This document shows, one piece after another, positions 1-5,733 of a stretch of DNA of 7,691 nt; the stretch's first letter is position 1; each line of letters begins with the position of its first letter. The position numbers were made by a program, and so were the translations under genes. Source of the DNA: Clostridiales bacterium (GTDB lineage: Bacteria > Bacillota > Clostridia > Lachnospirales > WQUN01); assembly GCA_031269415.1 (NCBI GenBank), contig JAISZF010000230.1:1-7691 (forward strand). The letters are read 5' to 3'. The notes below the pieces were generated by a model. The model was not told the origin of the DNA and ran no database searches. It worked only from the letters and a program-made list of their open reading frames with translations.

Positions 1-145
1 AGGGCCTTTTTGTCGTGTCTTCGGTTTGCCGGCTAGGCTTATATTAAATTGTCAAGGTTCGGCCTTACTGTATCCATTATATGAGATGCCCAAATGGGGT
101 GCAAGTTCTGAGTAGTTACCTATATTTGCCTGTATCTTGCGGATC
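1..145. other. Left-edge intergenic stretch, no gene recognised
   Basis: These bases follow the stop codon of the SpoIVFB-like protease and hold no open frame with a ribosome binding site that I would defend. On the plus strand bases 1-12 (AGGGCC followed by five T) look like the right half of an intrinsic terminator whose left arm would lie outside the window, which would suit a plus-strand gene ending just to the left. A minus-strand sigma-A-like promoter is listed separately. No poly-T terminator for the protease operon is visible here. Confidence 0.4.
76..104 (-). promoter_or_regulatory. Possible sigma-A promoter reading off the left edge
   Basis: Reading the minus strand, TTGCAC (104-99) is followed after 17 bases by a perfect TATAAT (81-76). 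The -35 box matches the consensus at only three of six positions, so the call rests on the -10 box and the exact spacing. It would transcribe leftward toward an unseen gene. In AT-rich intergenic DNA such a match can arise by chance. Confidence 0.3.
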
Positions 146-1003
146 TCACAATTTTTCATAAACCAACTCCCCCGCCCTGCCCGCCAGACCGTTGTCCTTA
201 ATATGGCGCATGAGATCCTTTTCGGAAAACGAAGCGGTTTCCCCGTTTTCAAAATAAATGTTGAACACGCTGAATGTGTCCCATCGCAGGCAGTCAATTA
301 GATCCACCATGTGGGTTCTCGGGGTTACGGCAAAGAATTTAATGGGAACCATCCTTTGAGTCGCCCGGCGGCCGGGGCTGAAATAGCAGAAGAAGTCAAA
401 ACTCAGCTTAAGCTGTTCCTTCGGCAGATTCTTGATTATATAAAAGCCCACGCAGTACAGGCTCATGTTGAACGAAAAGAGAGTAACCTGCACAAGCCCG
501 ATTATGATCATCAGCACGGCAAAAAATCGGCTTATTCGGCAGAGCAGACGGTTCGCCCGAGCGACGCCTATCATATTGCCCATAACCAATTGGCATATGC
601 GGCCTCCGTCCAAAGGGAACGCCGGCAGCAGATTAAAGAGCCCCAACAAGATATTCGCGGCAAAAAAATAGCCCGGCCCCAACCCTTTTTCCGGCATACC
701 GAGATCGGCGATATTAAAGATCCGCGGGCCCAAAAAACCGATAGCCAGGTTCATAGCCGGGCCGGCCAGGATTACGGCAGCCCTGGCCCACGGTGATTTG
801 CGCTCCAACCCCTTTAATACCGCCGCCTCGCCCAGCGGTGTTATCACAAACTCTCTGACACGCGCATGAAAAATAAGACCCACGATAACATGGGTCATTT
901 CATGAACAGTAACGGCGGCCAGAAGCATTAAAAACTCCCTTAGAAAACCGAACGCCGCGGCGGCGCAGATCGCAAGCCAAAACAACGGGTGGACGCGCAT
1001 CAT
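146..1003 (-). CDS. spoIVFB: SpoIVFB-like site-2 protease (M50), pro-sigma-K processing
   Basis: This is an intramembrane zinc metalloprotease of 285 residues, close to the 288 of B. subtilis SpoIVFB. In that organism the enzyme removes the pro-sequence of sigma-K in the outer forespore membrane. Visible marks are the N-terminal VHPLFW typical of the sporulation members, the zinc-binding HEMTH at residues 34-38 (His34, Glu35, His38), the AGPAMN loop at 80-85, and NLLPAFPLDGGR at 124-135, whose Asp132 is the third zinc ligand. Hydrophobic segments lie at about 7-32, 75-92, 112-127 and 157-190. The C-terminal ~70 residues are soluble and may be a worn CBS domain, the region that binds ATP in the Bacillus enzyme; this is only a weak impression. 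The start ATG overlaps the stop of the upstream gene (ATGA), implying translational coupling with its likely partner SpoIVFA. The context beside spoIIIA favours SpoIVFB over a generic M50 peptidase. Confidence 0.88.
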   Translation of the reverse strand: MMRVHPLFWLAICAAAAFGFLREFLMLLAAVTVHEMTHVIVGLIFHARVREFVITPLGEAAVLKGLERKSPWARAAVILAGPAMNLAIGFLGPRIFNIADLGMPEKGLGPGYFFAANILLGLFNLLPAFPLDGGRICQLVMGNMIGVARANRLLCRISRFFAVLMIIIGLVQVTLFSFNMSLYCVGFYIIKNLPKEQLKLSFDFFCYFSPGRRATQRMVPIKFFAVTPRTHMVDLIDCLRWDTFSVFNIYFENGETASFSEKDLMRHIKDNGLAGRAGELVYEKL

Positions 1004-1455
1004 TGTCCGCCCGATTCGGCTTGAATCTGTGTTAAGATATCCTCGTCGATCCTGAAATCCGCCGGTCCCGGAGTGGTCTCCGCGACGCCTTCAGAGCCTT
1101 CCTCGCTGTATATCCACGCGTCGGACACTATGTTAAAATTATCGGCGCCCTGATCGTTCACGGTATTTCCGAATATCGTGCGCGCTGTGTCCGAGGCGTT
1201 TGTCAAAACCTGTTTCACGTCGTCCGCGGTAGGCTGATCCTGTATCACGCTTTTTACGCCCGCGGTTATGCTTTGTGCCAATGAGGTGTCAATCAAGTTT
1301 ATTACTAATATCAAAGCCATGATAATGCCGCAGATGATAAATTGGGCTACCAACCGTTCAGATAACGGTGTTCGCTCTCGATCATGGCCCCTGCCCCGGT
1401 TGAGCCCGGAGGGCGTCTTGTCCCCGGTTACGCGTCTGTAATGCGGTCTTTCCAT
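1000..1455 (-). CDS. SpoIVFA-like single-pass membrane protein lacking LytM domain
   Basis: The predicted protein has 151 residues: a basic, cytoplasmic-looking N-terminus (1-35, rich in Arg), one membrane segment at about 36-55, and an acidic, Thr/Glu/Asp-rich outer tail. I call it SpoIVFA-like from its position directly upstream of, and overlapping, the SpoIVFB-type protease, and from the basic-TM-extracytoplasmic layout. B. subtilis SpoIVFA has 264 residues and ends in a LytM (M23) fold; nothing like that domain is present here, and the gene ends cleanly in an ATGA overlap, so this is not an edge truncation. In Bacillus, SpoIVFA tethers and inhibits SpoIVFB and is cleaved by SpoIVB. I start at ATG 1455 rather than GTG 1464, because the GGGAG at 1468-1464 overlaps the GTG and is spaced eight bases from the ATG. 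It could instead be an unrelated small membrane regulator. Confidence 0.6.
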   Translation of the reverse strand: MERPHYRRVTGDKTPSGLNRGRGHDRERTPLSERLVAQFIICGIIMALILVINLIDTSLAQSITAGVKSVIQDQPTADDVKQVLTNASDTARTIFGNTVNDQGADNFNIVSDAWIYSEEGSEGVAETTPGPADFRIDEDILTQIQAESGGQ

Positions 1456-1463
1456 ATAAATCA

Positions 1464-1468
1464 CTCCC
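1464..1468 (-). promoter_or_regulatory. Ribosome binding site deciding the SpoIVFA-like start
   Basis: GGGAG sits eight bases before ATG 1455 and overlaps the in-frame GTG at 1464-1462, so the longer reading by three codons is unlikely. Confidence 0.65.
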
Positions 1469-1497
1469 GTATGTTTTGGAATAGATCCGGTTAGTGA

Positions 1498-1526
1498 TAT
1501 ATATGAAACGTGTCGTAAGATTATTA
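1498..1526 (-). promoter_or_regulatory. Sigma-E-like promoter for the spoIVFA/B unit
   Basis: Reading the minus strand, TAATAAT (1526-1520) is followed after 14 bases by CATATATA (1505-1498). Against the B. subtilis sigma-E consensus (KMATATT, 14-15 bases, CATACANT) this is six of seven at -35 and six of eight at -10. It lies just past the spoIIIAH terminator and about 43 bases before the downstream ATG, where a second promoter is needed. spoIVF is a sigma-E operon in Bacillus, which agrees. The match is by eye only. Confidence 0.55.
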
Positions 1527-1541
1527 CATTTTGATTGGATC

Positions 1542-1572
1542 AAAAAAACCGCCGTATTGATACATACGGCGG
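1542..1572 (-). terminator. Intrinsic terminator ending the spoIIIA operon
   Basis: A perfect nine-base-pair stem (arms 1572-1564 and 1557-1549, CCGCCGTAT with ATACGGCGG) with a six-base loop is followed on the minus strand by seven T (1548-1542). It begins six bases after the spoIIIAH stop codon. The stem is GC-rich at its base, as expected for a strong Rho-independent terminator. It separates the channel operon from the SpoIVF unit. There is no matching T-run for the plus strand. Confidence 0.93.
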
Positions 1573-1578
1573 CCCCCT

Positions 1579-2295
1579 CTACTTCCTCATCGGGCTGATA
1601 TGGATCTTATCCTCGCTCATCCCGGTCTTGCGCTTCACTATGTCCTCAATCTGAGCGACTTCGGCGTCTGTCAAGACTTCTTTATTGACGACGACATCCA
1701 CGCTGTCGTCGTCGATGCGTACATATACCTCGGAGAAACCCTTGGCTTCTATCATGGCTTCGGCGGCGGTTTCCTTTTCGATGCGCTTCTGGATCTCTAT
1801 CATCGATTTCGCCGCTTCGGATTTATTCTCCTGATCGAGGTTCGTGTTATTGATCATGTCAGTCAGCAGGGATTTTTGTTTTGAGCGGGATTGCTCACGG
1901 TCAAATTTGGCCTGTATAAAGTATGAGGAATCAACAGCCGCGGCGTTATACGCGGTGTCGGTTGTTCCTCCGCTGACAAACACGGACTCCCCAGGGTCAT
2001 TCTCGGAACTTGTTCCGTCGGATTGGGCTTGTTCCTCGGTGACGTCGCCTGTGAGCATCGCCTCGGAATCAGTGGCTATACTGGGGTCGTCTGTTTCTCC
2101 GTAGGTGAACGCGGTTCCGATATCGTAACCATCCGTCAGGCTGGACGGCGCAAGCGCGTCTATCTCACCCTGATCGTTTAATGTCAGACCAGTCTGTTCT
2201 GTCGTTTGACTGTCTTTATAGTTCAGGTATCCCGCGACGGCTATCATGACTATAAGCGCGGATATAATTATTGGATTCCTTTTAAGCACAAACAT
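1579..2295 (-). CDS. spoIIIAH: SpoIIIAH, channel ring protein facing the forespore
   Basis: SpoIIIAH is the mother-cell membrane protein whose extracytoplasmic domain, related to YscJ/FliF ring-building motifs, binds forespore SpoIIQ in Bacillus. The 238-residue product opens with MFVLKRN, a family hallmark, and a signal anchor at about 8-26 ending in GYLNYKD. Residues ~28-120 are a long acidic linker rich in Ser, Thr, Asp and Glu. A conserved segment (YFIQAKFDREQSRSK) follows, then the ring-building domain with the ETAAEAMIEAKGF helix and a C-terminal strand ending KIHISPMRK. B. subtilis SpoIIIAH has 218 residues, so the linker is somewhat longer here. I start at ATG 2295, not ATG 2301, because the GGAGG at 2307-2303 is seven bases from the former and one from the latter. 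It is the last gene of the operon, directly ahead of the terminator. Confidence 0.93.
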   Translation of the reverse strand: MFVLKRNPIIISALIVMIAVAGYLNYKDSQTTEQTGLTLNDQGEIDALAPSSLTDGYDIGTAFTYGETDDPSIATDSEAMLTGDVTEEQAQSDGTSSENDPGESVFVSGGTTDTAYNAAAVDSSYFIQAKFDREQSRSKQKSLLTDMINNTNLDQENKSEAAKSMIEIQKRIEKETAAEAMIEAKGFSEVYVRIDDDSVDVVVNKEVLTDAEVAQIEDIVKRKTGMSEDKIHISPMRK

Positions 2296-2302
2296 GTTCA
2301 TA

Positions 2303-2307
2303 CCTCC
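2303..2307 (-). promoter_or_regulatory. Ribosome binding site deciding the spoIIIAH start
   Basis: GGAGG lies one base before ATG 2301 but seven bases before the in-frame ATG 2295, so the second ATG is the likely start. The site lies directly after the spoIIIAG stop codon. Confidence 0.75.
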
Positions 2308-2308
2308 G

Positions 2309-2887
2309 TTATGATCTCATTTTGCTGACCTGTACCTTAGCTATATCCAGGCCGAGTACAGTTTCGGCCGCGGACGTGAGCGCCTGTTTCACAAATACAT
2401 TATCCCCTCCTTCAGCAATGATGATGACGCCTTCTATTTTAGGCTGAACCTCCCGTAAAACGAGGGGCGCGCTCACACCGTCGCTGCCGTCAATAATAAT
2501 CTTTCTTGCCTCAACGCTGCTGGTTTCCATAGTCCTGCCTCCGCCTTGAGTATCCGTGTCATTTGTAACCGATTCGTTGGTGGTCTTATCCTCCGCGACA
2601 ACAATCTCCCTCCCATACGACAATGTCAGCATCACTTTTACCTTGCCCGCGCCTTCTATCAAGCAAAGCGCTTCTTCCAGGCGTTTCTCCAATTTTTCCT
2701 CATAGCCGCTGTCATATCCGTTTGAAGTCTGAACGGTTGAGGCCGTGTCCGTGGTTTCCGGGGCGTTACCGCCGCCGCCGGGCTTAAATATGGAACTGCT
2801 CATAATCAGCAATACAACCCCAATTATCAACGCTCCGGCGATGTTGATAATTGTTTTTTTGTCCAGCTTTTTAAAACCATCGCCCAT
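2309..2887 (-). CDS. spoIIIAG: SpoIIIAG, channel ring protein
   Basis: SpoIIIAG builds a large ring in the intermembrane space of the sporangium; its fold is related to the type III secretion protein PrgK/YscJ, with an inserted beta-rich region. The 192-residue product has a short cytoplasmic N-terminus, one membrane anchor at about 14-31, a flexible Gly/Thr/Ser linker (36-58), then the soluble domain from ~62: helix EEKLEKRLEEAL, strand KVKVMLTLSYG, a polar Thr/Asp/Gly-rich insertion at ~100-120 that probably corresponds to the beta-insertion, and the C-terminal part with EGVIIIAEGG (152-161) and VKQALTSAAETVLGL (166-180). Length and layout fit the family. It starts with ATG and an AGAGG about ten bases upstream, 21 bases after spoIIIAF. 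The next gene's ribosome site begins immediately after its TAA stop. Confidence 0.93.
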   Translation of the reverse strand: MGDGFKKLDKKTIINIAGALIIGVVLLIMSSSIFKPGGGGNAPETTDTASTVQTSNGYDSGYEEKLEKRLEEALCLIEGAGKVKVMLTLSYGREIVVAEDKTTNESVTNDTDTQGGGRTMETSSVEARKIIIDGSDGVSAPLVLREVQPKIEGVIIIAEGGDNVFVKQALTSAAETVLGLDIAKVQVSKMRS

Positions 2888-2908
2888 GTTCCTTATACCT
2901 CTTTTGCA

Positions 2909-3430
2909 CTAATCTATCTCTGTTATATGTATATTATCGGGGGACATATTATAGACTTCTGACAGTGTATTTTTTAATCTTTTTATTTCCGGCGCTTCTT
3001 CCGATGCGGGCGGCTCTATGTAGAGAAAGGGACGGCTGCCCGCTTCGGTTTTCTTTACCTCCAGATATATCGCGCGCAGCGACGTGTAATCCTCGTCGGC
3101 TTGCGCTTCCGCCGAAACGAGCGTAAATCCCTCCTCCGCGCATATCCCCGTCATCTGCGCCTCGGCCTGCTGATTCAATGAACGCCGGAGCAGCTCCTGT
3201 TGTATTTCAACGCCGGAATTGCTGAAATCCTCCGCCGCCCACGCTTTCGGAAGAAGATCCTCAGCGGTTACGCCGGTATTCAAAAAGTCTGACAGAGGCT
3301 TCAGGATCATCAGGATCAATACCAAACCTAGGCAGAGGTTTATATAACTTTTATATTTGTCATTCGGCAGAATTATGCCCACAAACGCGGTAAAGATTAA
3401 AAAATACGCTATATTTTGAATCCAATGAAT
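2909..3430 (-). CDS. spoIIIAF: SpoIIIAF, two-helix membrane component, probable ATT start
   Basis: SpoIIIAF is a membrane component of the channel with two N-terminal helices and an extracytoplasmic domain weakly similar to ring-building folds. The core motif ILPNDKYKSYINLCLGLVL is clear, followed by a soluble domain ending in the conserved YNMSPDNIHITEID. The first conventional in-frame start is GTG 3382 (157 residues), but it has no Shine-Dalgarno site and would delete the first membrane helix. The open frame continues upstream without a stop and encodes HWIQNIAYFLIFTAFVG, the expected first helix. The only well-placed start for it is ATT at 3430, five bases after a strong G-rich ribosome site, giving 173 residues with helices at ~3-21 and ~30-47. 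The nearby ATG 3435 is out of frame and reaches a stop after eight codons. Either ATT initiation or a one-base frameshift at the start explains this. The family call is firm; the start is an inference. Confidence 0.85.
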   Translation of the reverse strand: MHWIQNIAYFLIFTAFVGIILPNDKYKSYINLCLGLVLILMILKPLSDFLNTGVTAEDLLPKAWAAEDFSNSGVEIQQELLRRSLNQQAEAQMTGICAEEGFTLVSAEAQADEDYTSLRAIYLEVKKTEAGSRPFLYIEPPASEEAPEIKRLKNTLSEVYNMSPDNIHITEID

Positions 3431-3435
3431 AACAT

Positions 3436-3444
3436 CTCCCCCCT
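3436..3444 (-). promoter_or_regulatory. Ribosome binding site for spoIIIAF, points to ATT start
   Basis: AGGGGGGAG follows directly on the spoIIIAE stop. Its GGAG core ends five bases before ATT 3430 (in frame with spoIIIAF) and touches ATG 3435 (out of frame). A spacing of zero makes the ATG a poor start despite its sequence. Confidence 0.6.
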
Positions 3445-4572
3445 TCAGAACGACAGCATAATCACAACCGACACAATGAACATAACCGCGACAATCACTC
3501 CGGCGCTCAGGATTAGCTTGCAGAAATCGCCTATGGACTTAATACAGTCGGCTATCCGTTTATCGCATATAGGCTGTATGACCGCGCCGGTCAGGCGATA
3601 GATCAAAAACATGACCAGTATTTTAATCAACGGCAAGGCGCAGGCGGTTATGATGGTGATGACCAGCGCGACCAGAGCTCCGCTCTTCGCGGCGGAACCC
3701 CACAGAATAACCGTATCCATAGCGCCGCTTATCATACCGCCCACCATGGGCACGGCGCCGGCGGCCGCCTTCGCGGCTTTAACCGCCAGATTATTTATGA
3801 TAGGCGCGCTGATCTTCTGCAAAGACAATACCGCCAAAAATAAAACCGCCACGCCTTTCAGCGCCCACTCGGTAAAATCCCTGATTAATTCCGCGAGGTT
3901 GGTGAATATGTCCTTTTCGACCAGGAAGTTGATAATCTCAAGCACAGCCCCAACAGTCAGCAGCGGTATCAGTACCGTTCGGATTATAAGCGTCAGCGCT
4001 TCTGTGCTGAACGCGAATATAGGCGGGAAAGCCGTCGCTCCAGCGGGGTTTCCGGATACAATCAGCACTCCGAGCATAATCGGGAACGCGGCGGTCATAA
4101 TGTTCGACAGGAGACCGACCAAGTCCGTGAGCATTTTCATCGTAATCTGAAACGACGAGAAGAGTACCATGACCAATGCCATATAACAAACGAAAAAACC
4201 CAGTTCACCGACGGACTTATTTTTAAAGGAATCAGTCAGGGTATTCAGCACGGCGCTGAGTATGGCGATCAACAGCAGGTTGCGCAGCAGCGCCCAATTA
4301 TCCTTTAATTCCCCGAAAAGCAAATTGATAAACTGATTCGCCAAATTCTTCGGCGAGAGATCAAGCTGCCCTTTAATAGCCTGACTGACCAGACTGCCGA
4401 AACTCGTGCCCGAAGCCTTGTTAATCTCCGAAAAATCAAACGTCTCCAGCTGTTCATCTATGTAGGCCTCGGTATCGTCTGTCGTCGGGACTTGTGAGGT
4501 CTCTGACGAATACGCCGTTAACGGAACGGAAAATATGGCCAGGATCATAAATACTATCATTAATTTTTTCAT
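3445..4572 (-). CDS. spoIIIAE: SpoIIIAE, polytopic channel membrane protein
   Basis: SpoIIIAE is the largest membrane component of the spoIIIA channel; its exact role is unresolved, though a permease-like or core transport role has been suggested. The product has 375 residues, slightly shorter than the ~399 of B. subtilis. A signal peptide is visible at 1-20, followed by an acidic soluble stretch (24-60) and hydrophobic segments at about 95-112, 123-143, 152-173, 193-217, 237-253, 297-325 and 352-373. The Gly/Ala-rich stretch VPMVGGMISGAMDTV (274-288) is a strongly recognisable family signature, preceded by an Ala/Lys-rich segment at 262-272. ATG 4572 has AAAGAGG seven bases upstream. It follows spoIIIAD by 27 bases, and its TGA stop is immediately followed by the spoIIIAF ribosome site. 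Confidence 0.94.
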   Translation of the reverse strand: MKKLMIVFMILAIFSVPLTAYSSETSQVPTTDDTEAYIDEQLETFDFSEINKASGTSFGSLVSQAIKGQLDLSPKNLANQFINLLFGELKDNWALLRNLLLIAILSAVLNTLTDSFKNKSVGELGFFVCYMALVMVLFSSFQITMKMLTDLVGLLSNIMTAAFPIMLGVLIVSGNPAGATAFPPIFAFSTEALTLIIRTVLIPLLTVGAVLEIINFLVEKDIFTNLAELIRDFTEWALKGVAVLFLAVLSLQKISAPIINNLAVKAAKAAAGAVPMVGGMISGAMDTVILWGSAAKSGALVALVITIITACALPLIKILVMFLIYRLTGAVIQPICDKRIADCIKSIGDFCKLILSAGVIVAVMFIVSVVIMLSF

Positions 4573-4599
4573 TAGTTCGCCTCTTTAAGTACAGCGTAT

Positions 4600-4986
4600 C
4601 TATTCCGTCATCGCGCCTATCAGGTCAACCAAGCCGAACAGCACCGGCGTTGAGGTGATAAGTATCAGCGCTTTTCCCGCCAGTTCGATCTTTGAAGCCA
4701 AAGCGGACTCTCCCGCGTCCGTACATATTTGCGCCCCGAATTCCGCGATATACGCTATCGCTATAATCTTCAAAATCAAACCGATGTATTGGAGATTCGT
4801 GTCCATCAAGCCCGCGATCTCCTTCAGCAGGCTTACCGACTGTCCCAAAAGAGGCATAATCATAAAGAATATGATTATACTCGCCATAATGCTGATAAGC
4901 AGCGCGAATTCGGCGTTCTGTTTGCGGATAGCGATGATCAGTATCAGGCTGATTATCCCGACGGCGACTATGCGCGAAATATCCAT
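4600..4986 (-). CDS. spoIIIAD: SpoIIIAD, small polytopic channel protein
   Basis: SpoIIIAD is a small membrane protein of the mother-cell channel, homologous to SpoIIIAC in its second half. The 128-residue product has four hydrophobic segments at about 4-20, 28-47, 66-83 and 105-124. The conserved stretch between segments three and four, AEFGAQICTDAGESALASKI (81-100), is the family signature and matches the AGREEQA region of SpoIIIAC. I start at ATG 4986; the GTG two codons earlier (4992) lies one base from the GAGG ribosome site, while the ATG is seven bases from it. The site overlaps the TGA stop of spoIIIAC, which suggests translational coupling. Confidence 0.94.
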   Translation of the reverse strand: MDISRIVAVGIISLILIIAIRKQNAEFALLISIMASIIIFFMIMPLLGQSVSLLKEIAGLMDTNLQYIGLILKIIAIAYIAEFGAQICTDAGESALASKIELAGKALILITSTPVLFGLVDLIGAMTE

Positions 4987-4993
4987 AGGCACG

Positions 4994-4997
4994 CCTC
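4994..4997 (-). promoter_or_regulatory. Ribosome binding site deciding the spoIIIAD start
   Basis: GAGG overlaps the spoIIIAC stop (TGAGG) and lies seven bases from ATG 4986 but only one from GTG 4992, favouring the ATG. Confidence 0.6.
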
Positions 4998-5190
4998 ACA
5001 AATTAAAGACGCTCTGAACCGTGCTGAAGAGTTGGCTTATGTACTGAATAATCCAAAACAGAACCACTACCAGCCCGGCCAGCGTCGTCATCATAGCCTG
5101 TTCCTCACGCCCGGCCCGCTTTAGCACCTGATCCAGCACAGCAACCAATATGCCGACAGCGGCGATCTGAAACACCACTTGTATATCCAT
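4996..5190 (-). CDS. spoIIIAC: SpoIIIAC, two-helix channel protein
   Basis: This 64-residue protein is the usual size for SpoIIIAC. It has two membrane segments (about 5-21 and 33-55) joined by the highly conserved polar turn LKRAGREEQA (23-32), which identifies the family almost by itself. It is a membrane component of the spoIIIA channel; no enzymatic role is known. ATG 5190 has AGAGAGGG four bases upstream. It is 21 bases downstream of spoIIIAB and its stop codon overlaps the ribosome site of spoIIIAD. Confidence 0.94.
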   Translation of the reverse strand: MDIQVVFQIAAVGILVAVLDQVLKRAGREEQAMMTTLAGLVVVLFWIIQYISQLFSTVQSVFNL

Positions 5191-5211
5191 AAAGCCCTCT
5201 CTTCCGTTAAC

Positions 5212-5733
5212 CTACAGCAGGATAACCACGGTCATCATACCGCCGAGAATTCCCAGGCTGCCAAACATCCTTCTGTTTTTCTCGCCTTGAACCGATAATA
5301 TCTCCGTTTTACCGTCTATATATGAAATCGTCAGGTCTATAGAGTTAAGCTGCATTGCCCTGTCCAGAAATCCCAGCGTTTTCCCAAAGTTCCCCAGCCA
5401 TTCCCAGTCTTCCTGTTTCAAATAACTCCCTGAGGTATTCTCTCTAAGGGTTTTCCGCCATGTACCATAAATGTCGGCGCTGTCCCTGTTGGAAAGCCGC
5501 TCCGCGAACGAAGCCAGAGTCTTTGAAACCGGGTCTCCCACCCGCGAAGCCGCGCAGAGCGTCGCTTCCGGCAGCGGGACGGCCGCGAAGGCTATCTGCG
5601 AGCGCAGTATCAGTAAAGCCTTCTTCCACTCGTTGAGATCGCTTACGCGAAAACTGTCCAAACGGGCGAAATACAGTCCCAGCAGCGCGGATGAGGCGCA
5701 GACCAGAACCGCTCCCACAATTTTCAGTATCAT
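5212..5733 (-). CDS. spoIIIAB: SpoIIIAB, GspF-like channel membrane protein
   Basis: SpoIIIAB is thought to work with the ATPase SpoIIIAA, by analogy with the GspF/PilC platform proteins of type II secretion and type IV pili. The 173-residue product has an N-terminal hydrophobic segment (4-22), a cytoplasmic helical domain (about 30-150) and a C-terminal membrane segment (157-173), the expected layout and length. Family marks are the basic/helical LNEWKKALLILRSQI (33-47) with the PLPEA turn just after, and the motif LGFLDRAMQL (120-129). The start ATG overlaps the spoIIIAA TGA (ATGA), with GAGGGGAG about five bases upstream, so the ATPase and its platform are translationally coupled. Confidence 0.93.
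   Translation of the reverse strand: MILKIVGAVLVCASSALLGLYFARLDSFRVSDLNEWKKALLILRSQIAFAAVPLPEATLCAASRVGDPVSKTLASFAERLSNRDSADIYGTWRKTLRENTSGSYLKQEDWEWLGNFGKTLGFLDRAMQLNSIDLTISYIDGKTEILSVQGEKNRRMFGSLGILGGMMTVVILL

Noticed and set aside
50..55. Perfect TTGACA on the minus strand as a second -35 box
   Set aside because: No -10-like hexamer lies 16-18 bases downstream; the nearest AT-rich stretch overlaps or directly follows it.
85..101. CCCATTTGGG as a terminator for the protease operon
   Set aside because: The stem is only three base pairs and no T-run follows on the minus strand.
311..796. Plus-strand open frame of 161 codons
   Set aside because: Antisense to the M50 protease, which has clear catalytic motifs; the frame has no ribosome site and an unconvincing, low-hydrophobic composition.
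3445..3600. Possible forespore (sigma-G) or second internal promoter within the spoIIIA operon
   Set aside because: A second promoter is reported within the Bacillus operon, but I could find no convincing pair of boxes between the tightly packed genes here.
3611..4150. Plus-strand open frame of 179 codons
   Set aside because: It lies wholly antisense to spoIIIAE, has no ribosome site or recognisable domain, and its composition is the mirror of membrane-protein codons.
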